DNA of 64,000 nucleotides from JAXMAZ01 sp046350115 (GTDB taxonomy: Bacteria > Planctomycetota > Planctomycetia > Gemmatales > Gemmataceae): the NCBI GenBank assembly GCA_046350115.1, contig JAXMAZ010000003.1, positions 310,001 through 374,000 of the forward strand, in the 5' to 3' direction. The notes beneath the pieces are model-generated. The model was not told the origin of the DNA and did no database searches. It was given only the letters and a program-made list of their open reading frames with translations. Position numbers and translations under genes: made by a program. This document shows positions 24,836 through 32,944 of the stretch, in pieces (within the stretch, counting starts at the first letter, position 1; each line of letters opens with the position of its first letter).

Positions 24836-25833
24836 CCGGGTCGGCGACCGGCCGTCCCGGCTGCTGGTCCACATGATCTTGGTGTAGTCCGGGCTGAACA
24901 CCGGCAGTACGTCCCGCTCCCGGGGCGTAGGACAGCGCCGGCCGTTTTGCCGGTGGCCACGTCCATCCAGTACAGGTCGTAGTTCGGCCGGGCGGACTCG
25001 TCCGAGTGGTCGGCGGCGGTGTAGATGATGTGCTTGCCGTCCTTGTACCAGTACGGCGCCCAGTACACCCACTTGTCGTTCTTGGTCAGTTGCCGCTCGC
25101 CGGTGCCGTCGGCGTTGATGACGAACAGTTGCAGCCGGTCCTTCTCCTGCCGGTCCGCCCGGAACACCACCCGCTTGCCGTCCGGGCTGAAGAACGGACC
25201 GCCGTTGTAGCAGTTCGGGGCGTGGGTCAGTTGCCGCTTCCCCGACCCGTCCGCGTTCATGATGAACAACTGCACGTTCCCGGCAGTTCCCTGGCTGAAG
25301 ACGATCTGCTTGCCGTCGGCCGAGTAGCTGCCTTCGGCGGTGTAAGCCGTCGCGTCCGGGGTCAGGCACTTCGGGTTCCCCCCGTCCGGGTCGGCCTCGT
25401 AGATCTTCATGTGCGCGTCGAAGTCCCACGAGTACCGCCGGCGGACCCCCTTCTTGCGGTCGTCTTCCCGGCGGGCCAACTCGGTTGCGTGCTTGACCTT
25501 GGCGTCCGGGTCGGAGTGGGTGCTGGCGAACAGGATCCGCTTGCCGTCCGGCCGGAAGTACCCGCACGTCGTCGCCCCGACCCCCGGGCTGACCCGCCGG
25601 AACGACCCGGTCGCCAGATCCTGGACAAACATCTGGTAGAACGGGTTGCCGGTCCCTTTCTCCTCCGCCTGGTAGATGATCTTGGTCCCGTCCGGGGAGA
25701 AGTACCCCTCGCCGGCCCGGACGAAGTCGGACGTTACCTGCTTGATGTTGGTCAGGTGTTTGGCCTCCGCCGCCTTCCAGTCGGCCGGGTCGGCGACCGG
25801 CAGCAGGGCGGCGGTCAGCAGCAGCGGGGTCAT
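24803..25833 (-). CDS. TolB-like beta-propeller (WD40-like PD40 repeats), frame broken near the end
   Basis: From the ATG at 25833: a signal-peptide-like leader (MTPLLLTAALLPVADPADW), then repeated PD40 units such as GYFSPDGTKIIYQAEEKG, GYFRPDGKRILFAS, GSYSADGKQIVFSQG and PFFSPDGKRVVFRADRQEK. These form a six-bladed propeller as in TolB-type periplasmic proteins. The frame is lost near 24945-24913. Removing one base from AAAA (24945-24948, plus-strand TTTT) and one from GGG (24913-24915, plus-strand CCC) gives LSYAPGADVLPVFSPDYTKI, leading into a proper ending IMWTSSRDGRSPTRLRADF. The corrected protein would be about 343 residues. Confidence 0.75.
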
Positions 25834-25920
25834 GACGGCTCCCGAAATCAGGGCGGTGGCGAACCAGCGAGCGGTTAGTCTATCTCTAACCGGACGAGTG
25901 CCATCGACCCGGGGATCGCC

Positions 25921-26223
25921 ATGCGTGTCGAATCCGCAGACGAGGCGTGCCGGCTGTGCGACCGCCCGTTCCGCCGGCCGCAGCCCACCAAGCACCACTG
26001 CAAGCCGAAGTCGAAGGGCGGTACGATGGCGGACGTGGAGCTGTTGTGCGGCCAGTGCCACGGCATGGTCCACGCCACCTTCACCAACGCCACCCTGGCC
26101 GTCCTGTACCCGACGGTCGAGCGGCTGCGGCAGGCGCCGGAGCTGGCCGGGTTCCTGAGGTGGGTGCGGAAACTGCCGTCCGGCCGCCGGAAGGCGAACC
26201 GGCCCCGCAAACGCAAGGTGTGA
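25921..26223 (+). CDS. HNH-nuclease-like small protein
   Basis: 100 residues. ACRLCDRPFRR gives a CxxC knuckle. TKHHCKPKSKGGTMADVELL then CGQCHGMVHATFTN follows the HNH pattern: H-H, the 'K.kgG.....ell C..CH..vH' core, with a second CxxC. This is a compact beta-beta-alpha metal nuclease fold. Members range from restriction enzymes to uncharacterised housekeeping proteins. No partner methylase is present. It lies immediately before a DUF1559 gene on the same strand (2 bp gap). Confidence 0.75.
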   Translation: MRVESADEACRLCDRPFRRPQPTKHHCKPKSKGGTMADVELLCGQCHGMVHATFTNATLAVLYPTVERLRQAPELAGFLRWVRKLPSGRRKANRPRKRKV

Positions 26224-26225
26224 TC

Positions 26226-27119
26226 GTGCGGCGTCACCGTCCCGGCGGGTTCACCCTGGTCGAACTGCTGGTCGTCATCGCCATCATCGCGGTGCTCATC
26301 GGGCTATTGCTGCCGGCCGTGCAGCAGGTTCGGGCGGCGGCGGCCCGGGTGCAGTGCCAGAACCACATCAAGCAGCTCGGCCTGGCCGCCCACATGGCCC
26401 ACGAGACTGACGGCCGGTTCCCGGCCTCCTGGACCGTTGTGAACGGCGTGAACACCCACGGGTGGGCCATCTACCTGCTGCCCCATCTGGAGCAGGAAAA
26501 CGTCTACCGGCTGTACCGCCTGGACCGCCCGTACAACGACCCGCTGAACCAGCCGGCCGTGCGGACGCCGCTCAAGGTGTTCACTTGCCCGGCGGCCCCG
26601 TCCGGCCGGGACGCCGACAACGAGGCGAACGGCCTCGGCTACGCCGCCACCGACTACACGAGCTTCTACGACGTGGACCCGGACCTGATCGCCACCGGCC
26701 TGCTCGCCCCGTGGCAGGGGAACCCGCTGGCGGTGTGCAGCATCGGCACTGGCGCCCGCATTCTGGATATCACCGACGGCACCTCGAACAGCATCCTGTT
26801 CGCCGAGATGGCCGGCCAGCCACAACAGTGGACCCTCGGCCGGCGGAAGGGCAAGCTCCAGCCGACCGGGTGGGCGACGGCCGGCAACGGGAACATGGCG
26901 ATCAACCTGGACGGCTGGAAGGAGGACGGGTCCGGGCCGTGGGGGCCGCGAGGCGTGAACTGCACCAACACCCACGAAATCTACTCGTTCCACCCCGGCG
27001 GGGCGAACCTGGTGATGGCCGACGGGTCGGTCCGGTTCGTCCGCGCGTCGGTAGCGATCACCACCCTGGCCGCCTGGGTGACGCGGGCAGGCGGCGAGGT
27101 GGCCGGCGATGAAAGCTGA
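26226..27119 (+). CDS. DUF1559 protein with pilin-like N-terminus, GTG start
   Basis: 297 residues from GTG 26226. The leader RRHRPGGFTLVELLVVIAII is the type IV pilin/pseudopilin prepilin signal: cleavage before F, then N-methylation, with the hydrophobic helix as the assembly spine. The rest is the DUF1559 domain: NHIKQLGLAAHMAHET near the start, the 'CPAAP' cysteine and DITDGTSNSILFAEM, closing with SFHPGGANLVMADGSVRFV. The family is massively expanded in Planctomycetes. Its members are thought to be exported via a type II/IV-pilus-like machinery. The function is unknown. Confidence 0.9.
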   Translation: MRRHRPGGFTLVELLVVIAIIAVLIGLLLPAVQQVRAAAARVQCQNHIKQLGLAAHMAHETDGRFPASWTVVNGVNTHGWAIYLLPHLEQENVYRLYRLDRPYNDPLNQPAVRTPLKVFTCPAAPSGRDADNEANGLGYAATDYTSFYDVDPDLIATGLLAPWQGNPLAVCSIGTGARILDITDGTSNSILFAEMAGQPQQWTLGRRKGKLQPTGWATAGNGNMAINLDGWKEDGSGPWGPRGVNCTNTHEIYSFHPGGANLVMADGSVRFVRASVAITTLAAWVTRAGGEVAGDES

Positions 27120-27121
27120 GC

Positions 27122-27808
27122 CTAGTCGAGCGGGCGGGGCACCGGCACACCGCCGTCTTCCAGATACAGCCGGTAAAGCTGGGCGACGAGGTGCTGTTGG
27201 GCCATGCCCAATATCGCGTTGACGGGCACCAGCCCCACCCCAAGGGCGAGTATCCCGAGCAGCATGAGGAGCGTACCCGCGAGCATAAACAGACCGACCG
27301 TGACGAGTACCTGCCCCCACACCGCGGCCAGGAATCGGACCGTGAACCCGACGGCCGCGACCGGGTCGAACCGCCCCGACAGTTGTGCGTGCAATTCCAG
27401 CGGCCACAGCACCGCCAGGCAGACGACGGCCACCGGGACGAACACCGCCACGCCGGCCGCCGTCCCCACCAGGAGTTGGTCGGCCAGCTCACGTCGGGCG
27501 CCTGACGCCTGCCAGCCGACGAACACGGCCCCGGCGATGCCAACCAACGCGAGGCCCATCACCAGCAGTTGATAGAGGAACGGCCAGATGCCGCGTTCAA
27601 GGTACGGCCCGATCCGGGCGAAGTGAAAGTCGGGATGGGCGAGCAAGTCCGGGTCGCGGTCGAGGTCGTCAGCAACTTCGGCCCGGTAGCCGAGCAGGGC
27701 GACCGGGCCGACGACCGGGATCAGGCCGCACGCGCTGGCCAGCAGCAGGTTCGTCAGGCCGGTTTTCGGCTTGCCTGCGAAGTACGTGAACGGGCGGAGG
27801 TACAACAC
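27122..27808 (-). CDS. Multi-pass membrane protein, DUF4013-like
   Basis: 228 residues with five or six membrane helices and no signal peptide. Segments LLLASACGLIPVVGPVALLGY and ALGVGLVPVNAILGMAQQHL are typical of DUF4013-type membrane proteins. It starts with GTG 2 bp after the upstream gene's TGA, so it is coupled to the HEAT-repeat lipoprotein gene. Its function is unknown. Confidence 0.7.
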   Translation of the reverse strand: MLYLRPFTYFAGKPKTGLTNLLLASACGLIPVVGPVALLGYRAEVADDLDRDPDLLAHPDFHFARIGPYLERGIWPFLYQLLVMGLALVGIAGAVFVGWQASGARRELADQLLVGTAAGVAVFVPVAVVCLAVLWPLELHAQLSGRFDPVAAVGFTVRFLAAVWGQVLVTVGLFMLAGTLLMLLGILALGVGLVPVNAILGMAQQHLVAQLYRLYLEDGGVPVPRPLD

Positions 27809-27812
27809 GCCG

Positions 27813-28718
27813 TCACCCGCCGGGGCTGAGGTCCAGGCCGACCGCCCGCTGGATCGCGTTCGGCTCGGGTGCGACGGCCGCCCCAGCCTGGACCACCTCG
27901 TCCCACTTGAGCGGGTCTGGGGGCAGACTCTTGCCGGTCAGACCGACCAGCCCCTGGTGGGCGAGCTGGGCCGCGGTCACGTCCTTGCCGGTCTCGGCGG
28001 ACAGCACCTTGGCGAGCGAGACGACCGCCTCCGGCTGGCGGATCTGGCCCAGGGAGCGGATGGCCGCGTGCCGGATGAAGTCCCGGCTCGTCGGGTCGTC
28101 GTCGGACCCCTCCGGCTCGGTCGCCACCCGGGTCAGAAAGCCGACCGCCTCGGGCCGCCCGGACTTGCCGAACGCGTCGAGCGCCCGGCCGCGGATCGCG
28201 GCCACCTGCTCGGCCGGGAACCCTTGCGGCCCGTGCAACCCGAGCCGGTCGGACAACAGGCCGGACTCGGACAGCGTCCGCCCGCCGGCCACGGTGACGC
28301 CGGTCTGCGGGGCCGGTTTCGGCCGCTCCGGCCGGCCGGGGGCGGCCCGGTACGCGGCCGCCAGGCTCTCCATCGCCCGCGGATCCTTGAACCGGCCCAG
28401 GGCGTCGATGGCCGCCATCCGCACCCACGGGCTGGGGTCGGCGGTGGCCGCCTGGGTCAGCGTCTGGAGCGCCTCGTCCTGCTCGGCGTCCGGCCGGCCG
28501 GCGGCGGCCGGTTCGGCCAGCTTCGCCATCGCCCGGGCGCGGGCGTCCCCGTCCGGGTTGTTCCGCAGGGTGGTGAGCGGGTCGTCGCTCCCGAACATCA
28601 CGTCGAACGGCTTGTCCCGGAACCGCCGGCTGGTCAGGGTGTCCCAGGTGTTGGCGCACCCGGACAGGGAGACGGCCGCGGTCGCCGCAGCCAGGACATA
28701 GAGTCTTGTCACCGCCAT
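27813..28718 (-). CDS. HEAT-repeat lipoprotein
   Basis: 301 residues. MAVTRLYVLAAATAAVSLSG followed by Cys gives a lipoprotein signal with lipobox LSGC. After a charged linker come HEAT/armadillo-like units: ATADPSPWVRMAAIDALGRF, RGRALDAFGKSGRPEAVGFL and DFIRHAAIRSLGQIRQPEAV. Such scaffolds bind other proteins. It should sit at a cell-envelope membrane facing the periplasm. It probably forms an operon with the downstream DUF4013-like membrane protein. Confidence 0.75.
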   Translation of the reverse strand: MAVTRLYVLAAATAAVSLSGCANTWDTLTSRRFRDKPFDVMFGSDDPLTTLRNNPDGDARARAMAKLAEPAAAGRPDAEQDEALQTLTQAATADPSPWVRMAAIDALGRFKDPRAMESLAAAYRAAPGRPERPKPAPQTGVTVAGGRTLSESGLLSDRLGLHGPQGFPAEQVAAIRGRALDAFGKSGRPEAVGFLTRVATEPEGSDDDPTSRDFIRHAAIRSLGQIRQPEAVVSLAKVLSAETGKDVTAAQLAHQGLVGLTGKSLPPDPLKWDEVVQAGAAVAPEPNAIQRAVGLDLSPGG

Positions 28719-28786
28719 CCCCCCGTTCGGCCCCGAGACTCGCCGCGGGGGATACCGACGGCCGGCCGGCCGGTCAACCCGGACTG

Positions 28787-29620
28787 CTACCACCAGGCGG
28801 CCACGGCCGCGTCCTTCTCCCGGAACGCCCGCACCGGGCAGACGTCCCGCATGTCGGACAGCATGGACTCCAGCTCCGGCCGGAGCCGGCAGACGGCCAG
28901 GGTCGACGACCGCTGTCGCAGCCACTGGGCGAACTGGGCGAACAGGAACACCCCGGCGGTGGACATCCGGCGGACGTCCTTGCAGTCGAGCAGCACCCGC
29001 TGCCCTTTCCCGCCGAGGTTCTCCTCCAACTCCCGGCGGAGGTGGGTGAGTTCTGCCGACTCGACCAGGTAGGCGTCCAGGAGGCGGACGACGGTCACTT
29101 CCCCCTCCTTGCTGATCCGCAGCCGGCCGTGGACCGTCCCCTTGCGGGCCTGTAACTGGTCGATGATGGCCGCCGCCGCCTTGGCCGCCTCGTCGTGGAA
29201 CCGTTCCGGCTCGCCGGCCGCCTCGTAGATCTCCTGCACCGCCGACTTCTTCGGCCCGGTGTCCTCGTCGAGCGCCTGGGACGCCCAGTCCTCGAGATCC
29301 TTCCGGGAGCCGGCCACCTTCTCCCGGAAGTTGACCAGGAACTCGAGCGGGCCGACGGCCAGCCGGTCCCCCTTGTGCAGTGGCCACTCCTCCCCGGGCG
29401 GGACCGGGCTGCTGTTCACCAGCGTCCGTCGGCCGCTCCCCAGATCCTGGACGAACACCTTCTTCCCTCGGCTGACCAGGGCGCAGTGCTGGCCGGCCAC
29501 GTCCGGGTGCTGGCAGCGGAGCTGGCACAGCCAGTCCCCGCCGATCATGAACAGGTCGACCTCGATGGGGATGGGGGTGCCGCGGTGCTTCCCCTTGGCC
29601 ACGATCAGGTAGAACTTCAC
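28787..29620 (-). CDS. FHA-STAS domain signalling protein, GTG start
   Basis: 277 residues from GTG 29620, chosen because it begins the FHA domain exactly (VKFYLIVAKGKHRGTPIPI). The FHA domain (1-100: GGDWLCQLRCQHPDVAGQHC, FVQDLGSGRRTLVN) binds phosphothreonine peptides. A linker of about 80 residues leads to a STAS-like domain (170-270: VTVVRLLDAYLVESAELTHL, QRVLLDCKDVRRMSTAGVFL), as in anti-anti-sigma factors. The conserved Ser/Thr of STAS domains is present (RMSTAG). It lies next to a Ser/Thr kinase gene, a likely upstream partner. Confidence 0.85.
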   Translation of the reverse strand: MKFYLIVAKGKHRGTPIPIEVDLFMIGGDWLCQLRCQHPDVAGQHCALVSRGKKVFVQDLGSGRRTLVNSSPVPPGEEWPLHKGDRLAVGPLEFLVNFREKVAGSRKDLEDWASQALDEDTGPKKSAVQEIYEAAGEPERFHDEAAKAAAAIIDQLQARKGTVHGRLRISKEGEVTVVRLLDAYLVESAELTHLRRELEENLGGKGQRVLLDCKDVRRMSTAGVFLFAQFAQWLRQRSSTLAVCRLRPELESMLSDMRDVCPVRAFREKDAAVAAWW

Positions 29621-29816
29621 GTCACACCCCCGCGGGGGCGCCCGCGACAGGGGGGAGGTAGGGCGAACGACGGGGTTGTCCGGCATCGTACCCCACTGGC
29701 CGGCCGGTCGCAACGGTCCGATCTGTTGCAGCGGCCGGCGGGCCGGCGTAATCTAGAGGGAATCCGGCCGGCCCGCCGGCCCGGGATCGCCTTCACCTCC
29801 CGACAGCGACCGGACA

Positions 29817-31343
29817 ATGGAAGAACCCGTCGACGCCGGCTCCGTCGCCCAACTGATGGTCAAGCTCGGGCTGGTCGATGACCACACCGCCCGGGAGGCG
29901 CTGTTCGAGCTGGGCGACCGGGCCGCCCCGGCCGCCGACCTGGTCCGGCTGATGGAGCGGCGGGGGGTACTCACCCCGCTCCAGGGCGGGAAGCTGCTCA
30001 AGGGGGACACCGCCGGCTACTTCCTGGGCGGCTACCGGATGCTGTACAAGATCAGCTCCGGGACGTTCGGCCGGGTGTACCGCGGGGACGACCCGCGGAG
30101 CGGTCAGATCGTCGCCATCAAGGTGCTCCGCAACAAGTGGACGGACGACAAGCAGAAGGTGGACCAGTTCATGCGGGAGGGGCGGCTGGGCATGACCATG
30201 TCCCACCCGAACGTGGTCGGCATGCTGGCGGTGAACCAGGACAACAACACCAAGCAGTATTTCATCGTCATGGAGTTCGTCGAAGGGGACAACCTGCGGA
30301 ACATCCTCGCCATCCGCAAGAAGCTCGAGCCGGACGAGGCGCTGCGGATGATGGAGGAGTGCGCGAGCGGGCTGGCCTACGCCTGGAGCAAGGGGCTGAC
30401 CCACCGGGACATCAAGCCGACCAACATCCTCATCAGCACGGACAAGACGACCAAGCTGGTCGACTTCGGCCTGGCCGAGATCAGCACGTCCCAGAACACG
30501 CACCAGGGGGCGATGGAGATCGGCAGGACGTCCGACAAGGATGACGACGTGGCCGTCGACCGCACCCTGGACTACGCCGGGCTGGAGAAGGCGACCGGGG
30601 TGGGGAAGGGGGACGTCCGCAGCGACATCTACTTCCTCGGCCAGGTGCTGTTCGAGATGGTCACGGGCGAGCCGCTCATGCCGGTCACGAAGGACAAGAA
30701 CGTCAAACTGCAGCGGCGGCGGTACGAGGAGGTCGAGAACACGCTCGCCAAGAAGGCGCCGGAACACAAGATGCACCCGGCCATCCAACGGCTGATTGCC
30801 AAGGCGGTGGCGTTCGAGCCGCACCTGCGGTTCCAGTCCCCGGCCGCCTTCCTGGAGGCGATCAAGGCCACCCGGGCTGAGATCGGCGGCTCGGCCGAGG
30901 TGAGCCGCCGCGCCCCCGGCCCGCTGGCCATGTTCGTGGTCGAGCAGAACCAGAAGCTCCAGGACGTGTTCCGGGACAAGTTCAAGCAGTTGGGCTTCCG
31001 GGTGCTCATGTCGAGCGACGCGACCCAGGCCGTCCGCCGCTACCAGCAGGGGCCGTACCACGCCCTCATCATCGACGTCGGCACCGTCGGCATGGACGGG
31101 ATCGACGCCTACAAGAAGGTGCTGCACGAGGCCGAGGTGACGGGCCTGGACGTGGCGGCCGTACTGATCCTGAACGAGGAGCAGTCCGGGCTGAAGGGGG
31201 TGGCCGAGATGCAGCCGGGCGGGCGGGTGCTGGTCCGCCCGGTGGGGATCAAGCAGATCATCCACGAGCTGCGGGAGCGGATCCCGGACCTGCAAGGGGA
31301 GCCGGCCGCCGGAGGGTCGGGGCAACTGGCGTCGGGGGCGTGA
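29817..31343 (+). CDS. Ser/Thr protein kinase with C-terminal degenerate receiver domain
   Basis: 508 residues. A short N-terminal extension (1-70, GVLTPLQGGKLLKGD type) precedes a kinase domain (75-350) with Gly loop GTFGRVYRG, catalytic Lys in VAIKVLR, HRDIKPTN and DFGLAE. A C-terminal receiver-like domain (about 370-490) follows, with ALIIDVGTVGMDGIDAYKK. Its acidic pair is replaced (FVVEQNQ) and the conserved Lys is missing (VLVRPVG), so it is probably not phosphorylated on Asp. It may instead bind partners. A FHA-STAS gene is divergently placed about 200 bp away and a plausible substrate. Confidence 0.9.
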   Translation: MEEPVDAGSVAQLMVKLGLVDDHTAREALFELGDRAAPAADLVRLMERRGVLTPLQGGKLLKGDTAGYFLGGYRMLYKISSGTFGRVYRGDDPRSGQIVAIKVLRNKWTDDKQKVDQFMREGRLGMTMSHPNVVGMLAVNQDNNTKQYFIVMEFVEGDNLRNILAIRKKLEPDEALRMMEECASGLAYAWSKGLTHRDIKPTNILISTDKTTKLVDFGLAEISTSQNTHQGAMEIGRTSDKDDDVAVDRTLDYAGLEKATGVGKGDVRSDIYFLGQVLFEMVTGEPLMPVTKDKNVKLQRRRYEEVENTLAKKAPEHKMHPAIQRLIAKAVAFEPHLRFQSPAAFLEAIKATRAEIGGSAEVSRRAPGPLAMFVVEQNQKLQDVFRDKFKQLGFRVLMSSDATQAVRRYQQGPYHALIIDVGTVGMDGIDAYKKVLHEAEVTGLDVAAVLILNEEQSGLKGVAEMQPGGRVLVRPVGIKQIIHELRERIPDLQGEPAAGGSGQLASGA

Positions 31344-31352
31344 CCGGCTTTT

Positions 31353-31463
31353 CGTAGGGTGCGTTGAGGAGGCTCGGCGACGAAACGCACCGCCCCCGCA
31401 ACGAGAGCATCCGTGGGGCGAGGTCTTGGCGGTGCGTTTCGCAAAGCCTCAACGCACCCTACG
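31353..31463. repeat. Nested palindromic intergenic element, family A copy 1
   Basis: Outer arms CGTAGGGTGCGTTGAGG (31353-31369) and its exact complement (31447-31463). Inner arms GAAACGCACCGCC (31382-31394) and its complement (31428-31440). It lies between two convergent genes (kinase and selD), where it may act as a two-way terminator. Its right arm closely matches the left arm of the element at 55.97 kb, so this is a dispersed family. Confidence 0.75.
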
Positions 31464-31468
31464 CCAAG

Positions 31469-32527
31469 TCAGTCCCCGACCACCAACGCCGTCTCGCCCT
31501 GCCGCGGCAGCACTTCGCCGATCACCGCCGCAGCCAGCGACCCCGCCTCAGTCAGCCGCCTTACTAGCTCGTCCACCCGGCCCGCCGGCGCACAAATAAC
31601 TAGCCCGCCGGAGGTCTGCGGGTCGTACAGGAACTCCTCGCGGAACGGGTCCAGCGGCCCGTCCCGCCGGGTCACGGCCTCCGTGTACGCCCGGTTCGAT
31701 TTCACCGCCCGCGTGCGGAACTTGGTCACGTCCAGCGACTCGATGCCGGGGATGAGCGGTAGCGCGTTCAGCCGCAGGCGAAGGGTCGTCCCGCTGCCTT
31801 CGGCCAGCTCCCGACCGTGCCCGGCCAGGCCGAACCCGGTGATGTCCGTGGCCGCTTTCACCCCGACCGCCAGCATCGCCGCAGCGGCCTTGTCGTTCAG
31901 CGTGGTCATGCCCCGGCAGGCGGCCTCCAGCACCGCCGGCGGGCACTCCTGCTTCTTGGCGGCCGTGGTGACGAACCCGGTGCCGAGCGGCTTGGTCAGC
32001 ACCAGCACGTCACCCGGTTTCGCCCCGGCGTTGGTCACGATCCGGCCCGGGTGAACGGTGCCGGTGACGGACAGCCCGAACTTGATCTCCGCGTCCCGGA
32101 CGGTGTGGCCGCCGACGATGGTACACCCGGCGGCCACGCACCGATCCGCCCCGCCGGCGAGGATCCGGCCGAGCAGGTCCATCGGTAGTTTGTCGTCCGG
32201 GAACCCGACCAGGTTCATGGCCGTCACCGGCCTGCCGCCCATCGCGTACACGTCGCTCAGGGCGTTGGCCGCGGCGATCTGGCCGTACACGAACGGGTCG
32301 TCCACCACCGGCGGGAAGAAGTCGAGCGTCTGCACGATGGCCAGGTCGGGCGCGAGGCGGTACACCCCCGCGTCGTCGTGGGTTTCGGTGCCCACGAGCA
32401 GGTTCGGGTCGCGCGTCTGGGGTAGGAAGCTCAGAACCTGAGCGATGCTGCCGGCCGACAGCTTTCCCGCTCAACCCGCACAGGACGCGAAGTCGGTCAG
32501 CCGCCGACCGGTTTCAGACCCGGACAT
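31469..32527 (-). CDS. selD: Selenide, water dikinase (selenophosphate synthetase), selenocysteine-containing
   Basis: 352 residues with Sec19 when read from ATG 32527. The start is MSGSETGRRLTDFASCAG, followed by in-frame TGA (32473-32471), then AGKLSAGSIAQVLSFLPQT and onward. Family anchors are all present: VGTETHDDAGVYRL, DVYAMGGRPVTAMN, GGHTVRDAEIKFG, KPLGTG, DITGFGLAGHG and a closing DPQTSGGLV. SelD makes selenophosphate from selenide and ATP. In many species this position is Cys or Sec. Starting at the internal ATG removes the active-site loop. A hairpin at 32447-32462, right after the TGA, has SECIS-like geometry. The ribosome site is AAGGG. Confidence 0.85.
32447..32462 (-). promoter_or_regulatory. 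SECIS-like hairpin of selD
   Basis: Minus-strand GCTGTC-GGCC-GGCAGC: a 6-bp stem (one G-U pair) with a 4-nt loop whose first base is G. It starts 9 nt after the TGA and the loop begins at +15. Bacterial SECIS elements need a stem-loop at about this distance, with a G in the first two loop positions. This one fits. Confidence 0.6.
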
Positions 32528-32542
32528 CCCTTCCCCCTTTCC

Positions 32543-32591
32543 GCAAAAACGACCGTGGGGGCCGTGCTGTTTGTCGCCAGCCCCCACGGTC
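32543..32591 (-). terminator. Terminator-like hairpin between selW-like and selD genes
   Basis: Minus-strand GACCGTGGGGGC, loop, GCCCCCACGGTC (12-bp perfect stem, 32551-32591), followed by GTTTTTG. It is an intrinsic terminator by form. It is only about 20 nt upstream of the selD ribosome site, so it may attenuate readthrough into selD rather than simply end the first gene. Confidence 0.65.
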
Positions 32592-32613
32592 ATGATACGG
32601 CCCAGGGTCTGCC

Positions 32614-32856
32614 TCAGCGCTTCGGAACCCGGGCCTGGACCAGGTCCACGATTGCCAGTTCGTCCGGGAACTCGCCGGTCTGCAGCTTGGAGTAGACCAA
32701 GTTGCCGTCGATCGTCACTTCGAAGCAGCCGCCGCCGGACGGAATCAGCCGCAGCCCGGCGATCTTCTGCTTGAACGTGGTCAGGAGTCGGTCCGTCAAA
32801 CTGACGGCTCGCGGCTCGTACCCTCACTGGCTGCAGTATTTCAGCTCGATATTCAT
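32614..32856 (-). CDS. SelW-like (Rdx family) selenoprotein, Cys-x-x-Sec
   Basis: 80 residues with Sec11. From ATG 32856 (GGGAG upstream) the reading is MNIELKYCSQ, then in-frame TGA (32826-32824), then GYEPRAVSLTDRLLTTFKQK, IAGLRLIPSGGGCFEVTIDG, NLVYSKLQTGEFPDE and a short end. This is the SelT/SelW/SelH (Rdx) thioredoxin-like fold: beta strand, CxxU redox motif, helix, then 'G.FEV...G..v.SK...G.fP'. It is likely a cytoplasmic thiol/selenol redox protein. An in-frame TTG start beyond the TGA would delete the whole active site. A hairpin at 32793-32807 fits a SECIS element. Confidence 0.85.
32793..32807 (-). promoter_or_regulatory. SECIS-like hairpin of the SelW-like gene
   Basis: Minus-strand CCGTCA-GTT-TGACGG: a perfect 6-bp stem and triloop starting with G. 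The loop begins 23 nt after the TGA, within the 16-37-nt range reported for bacterial SECIS elements. Confidence 0.65.
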
Positions 32857-32944
32857 TCCGTACTCCCGTTCCGCAGGTGAGCGAACCCTCACCAGCAGTT
32901 TAGGGAGGCGTTGTGCCGGTGGGAAAGGGGCGACCGTCCCCCGA

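Noticed and set aside
27813..29528. 571-codon minus-strand frame covering the HEAT-repeat and FHA-STAS genes
   Set aside because: The 5' half is a shifted frame of the FHA-STAS gene. Only the lipoprotein start at 28718 has a proper signal peptide.
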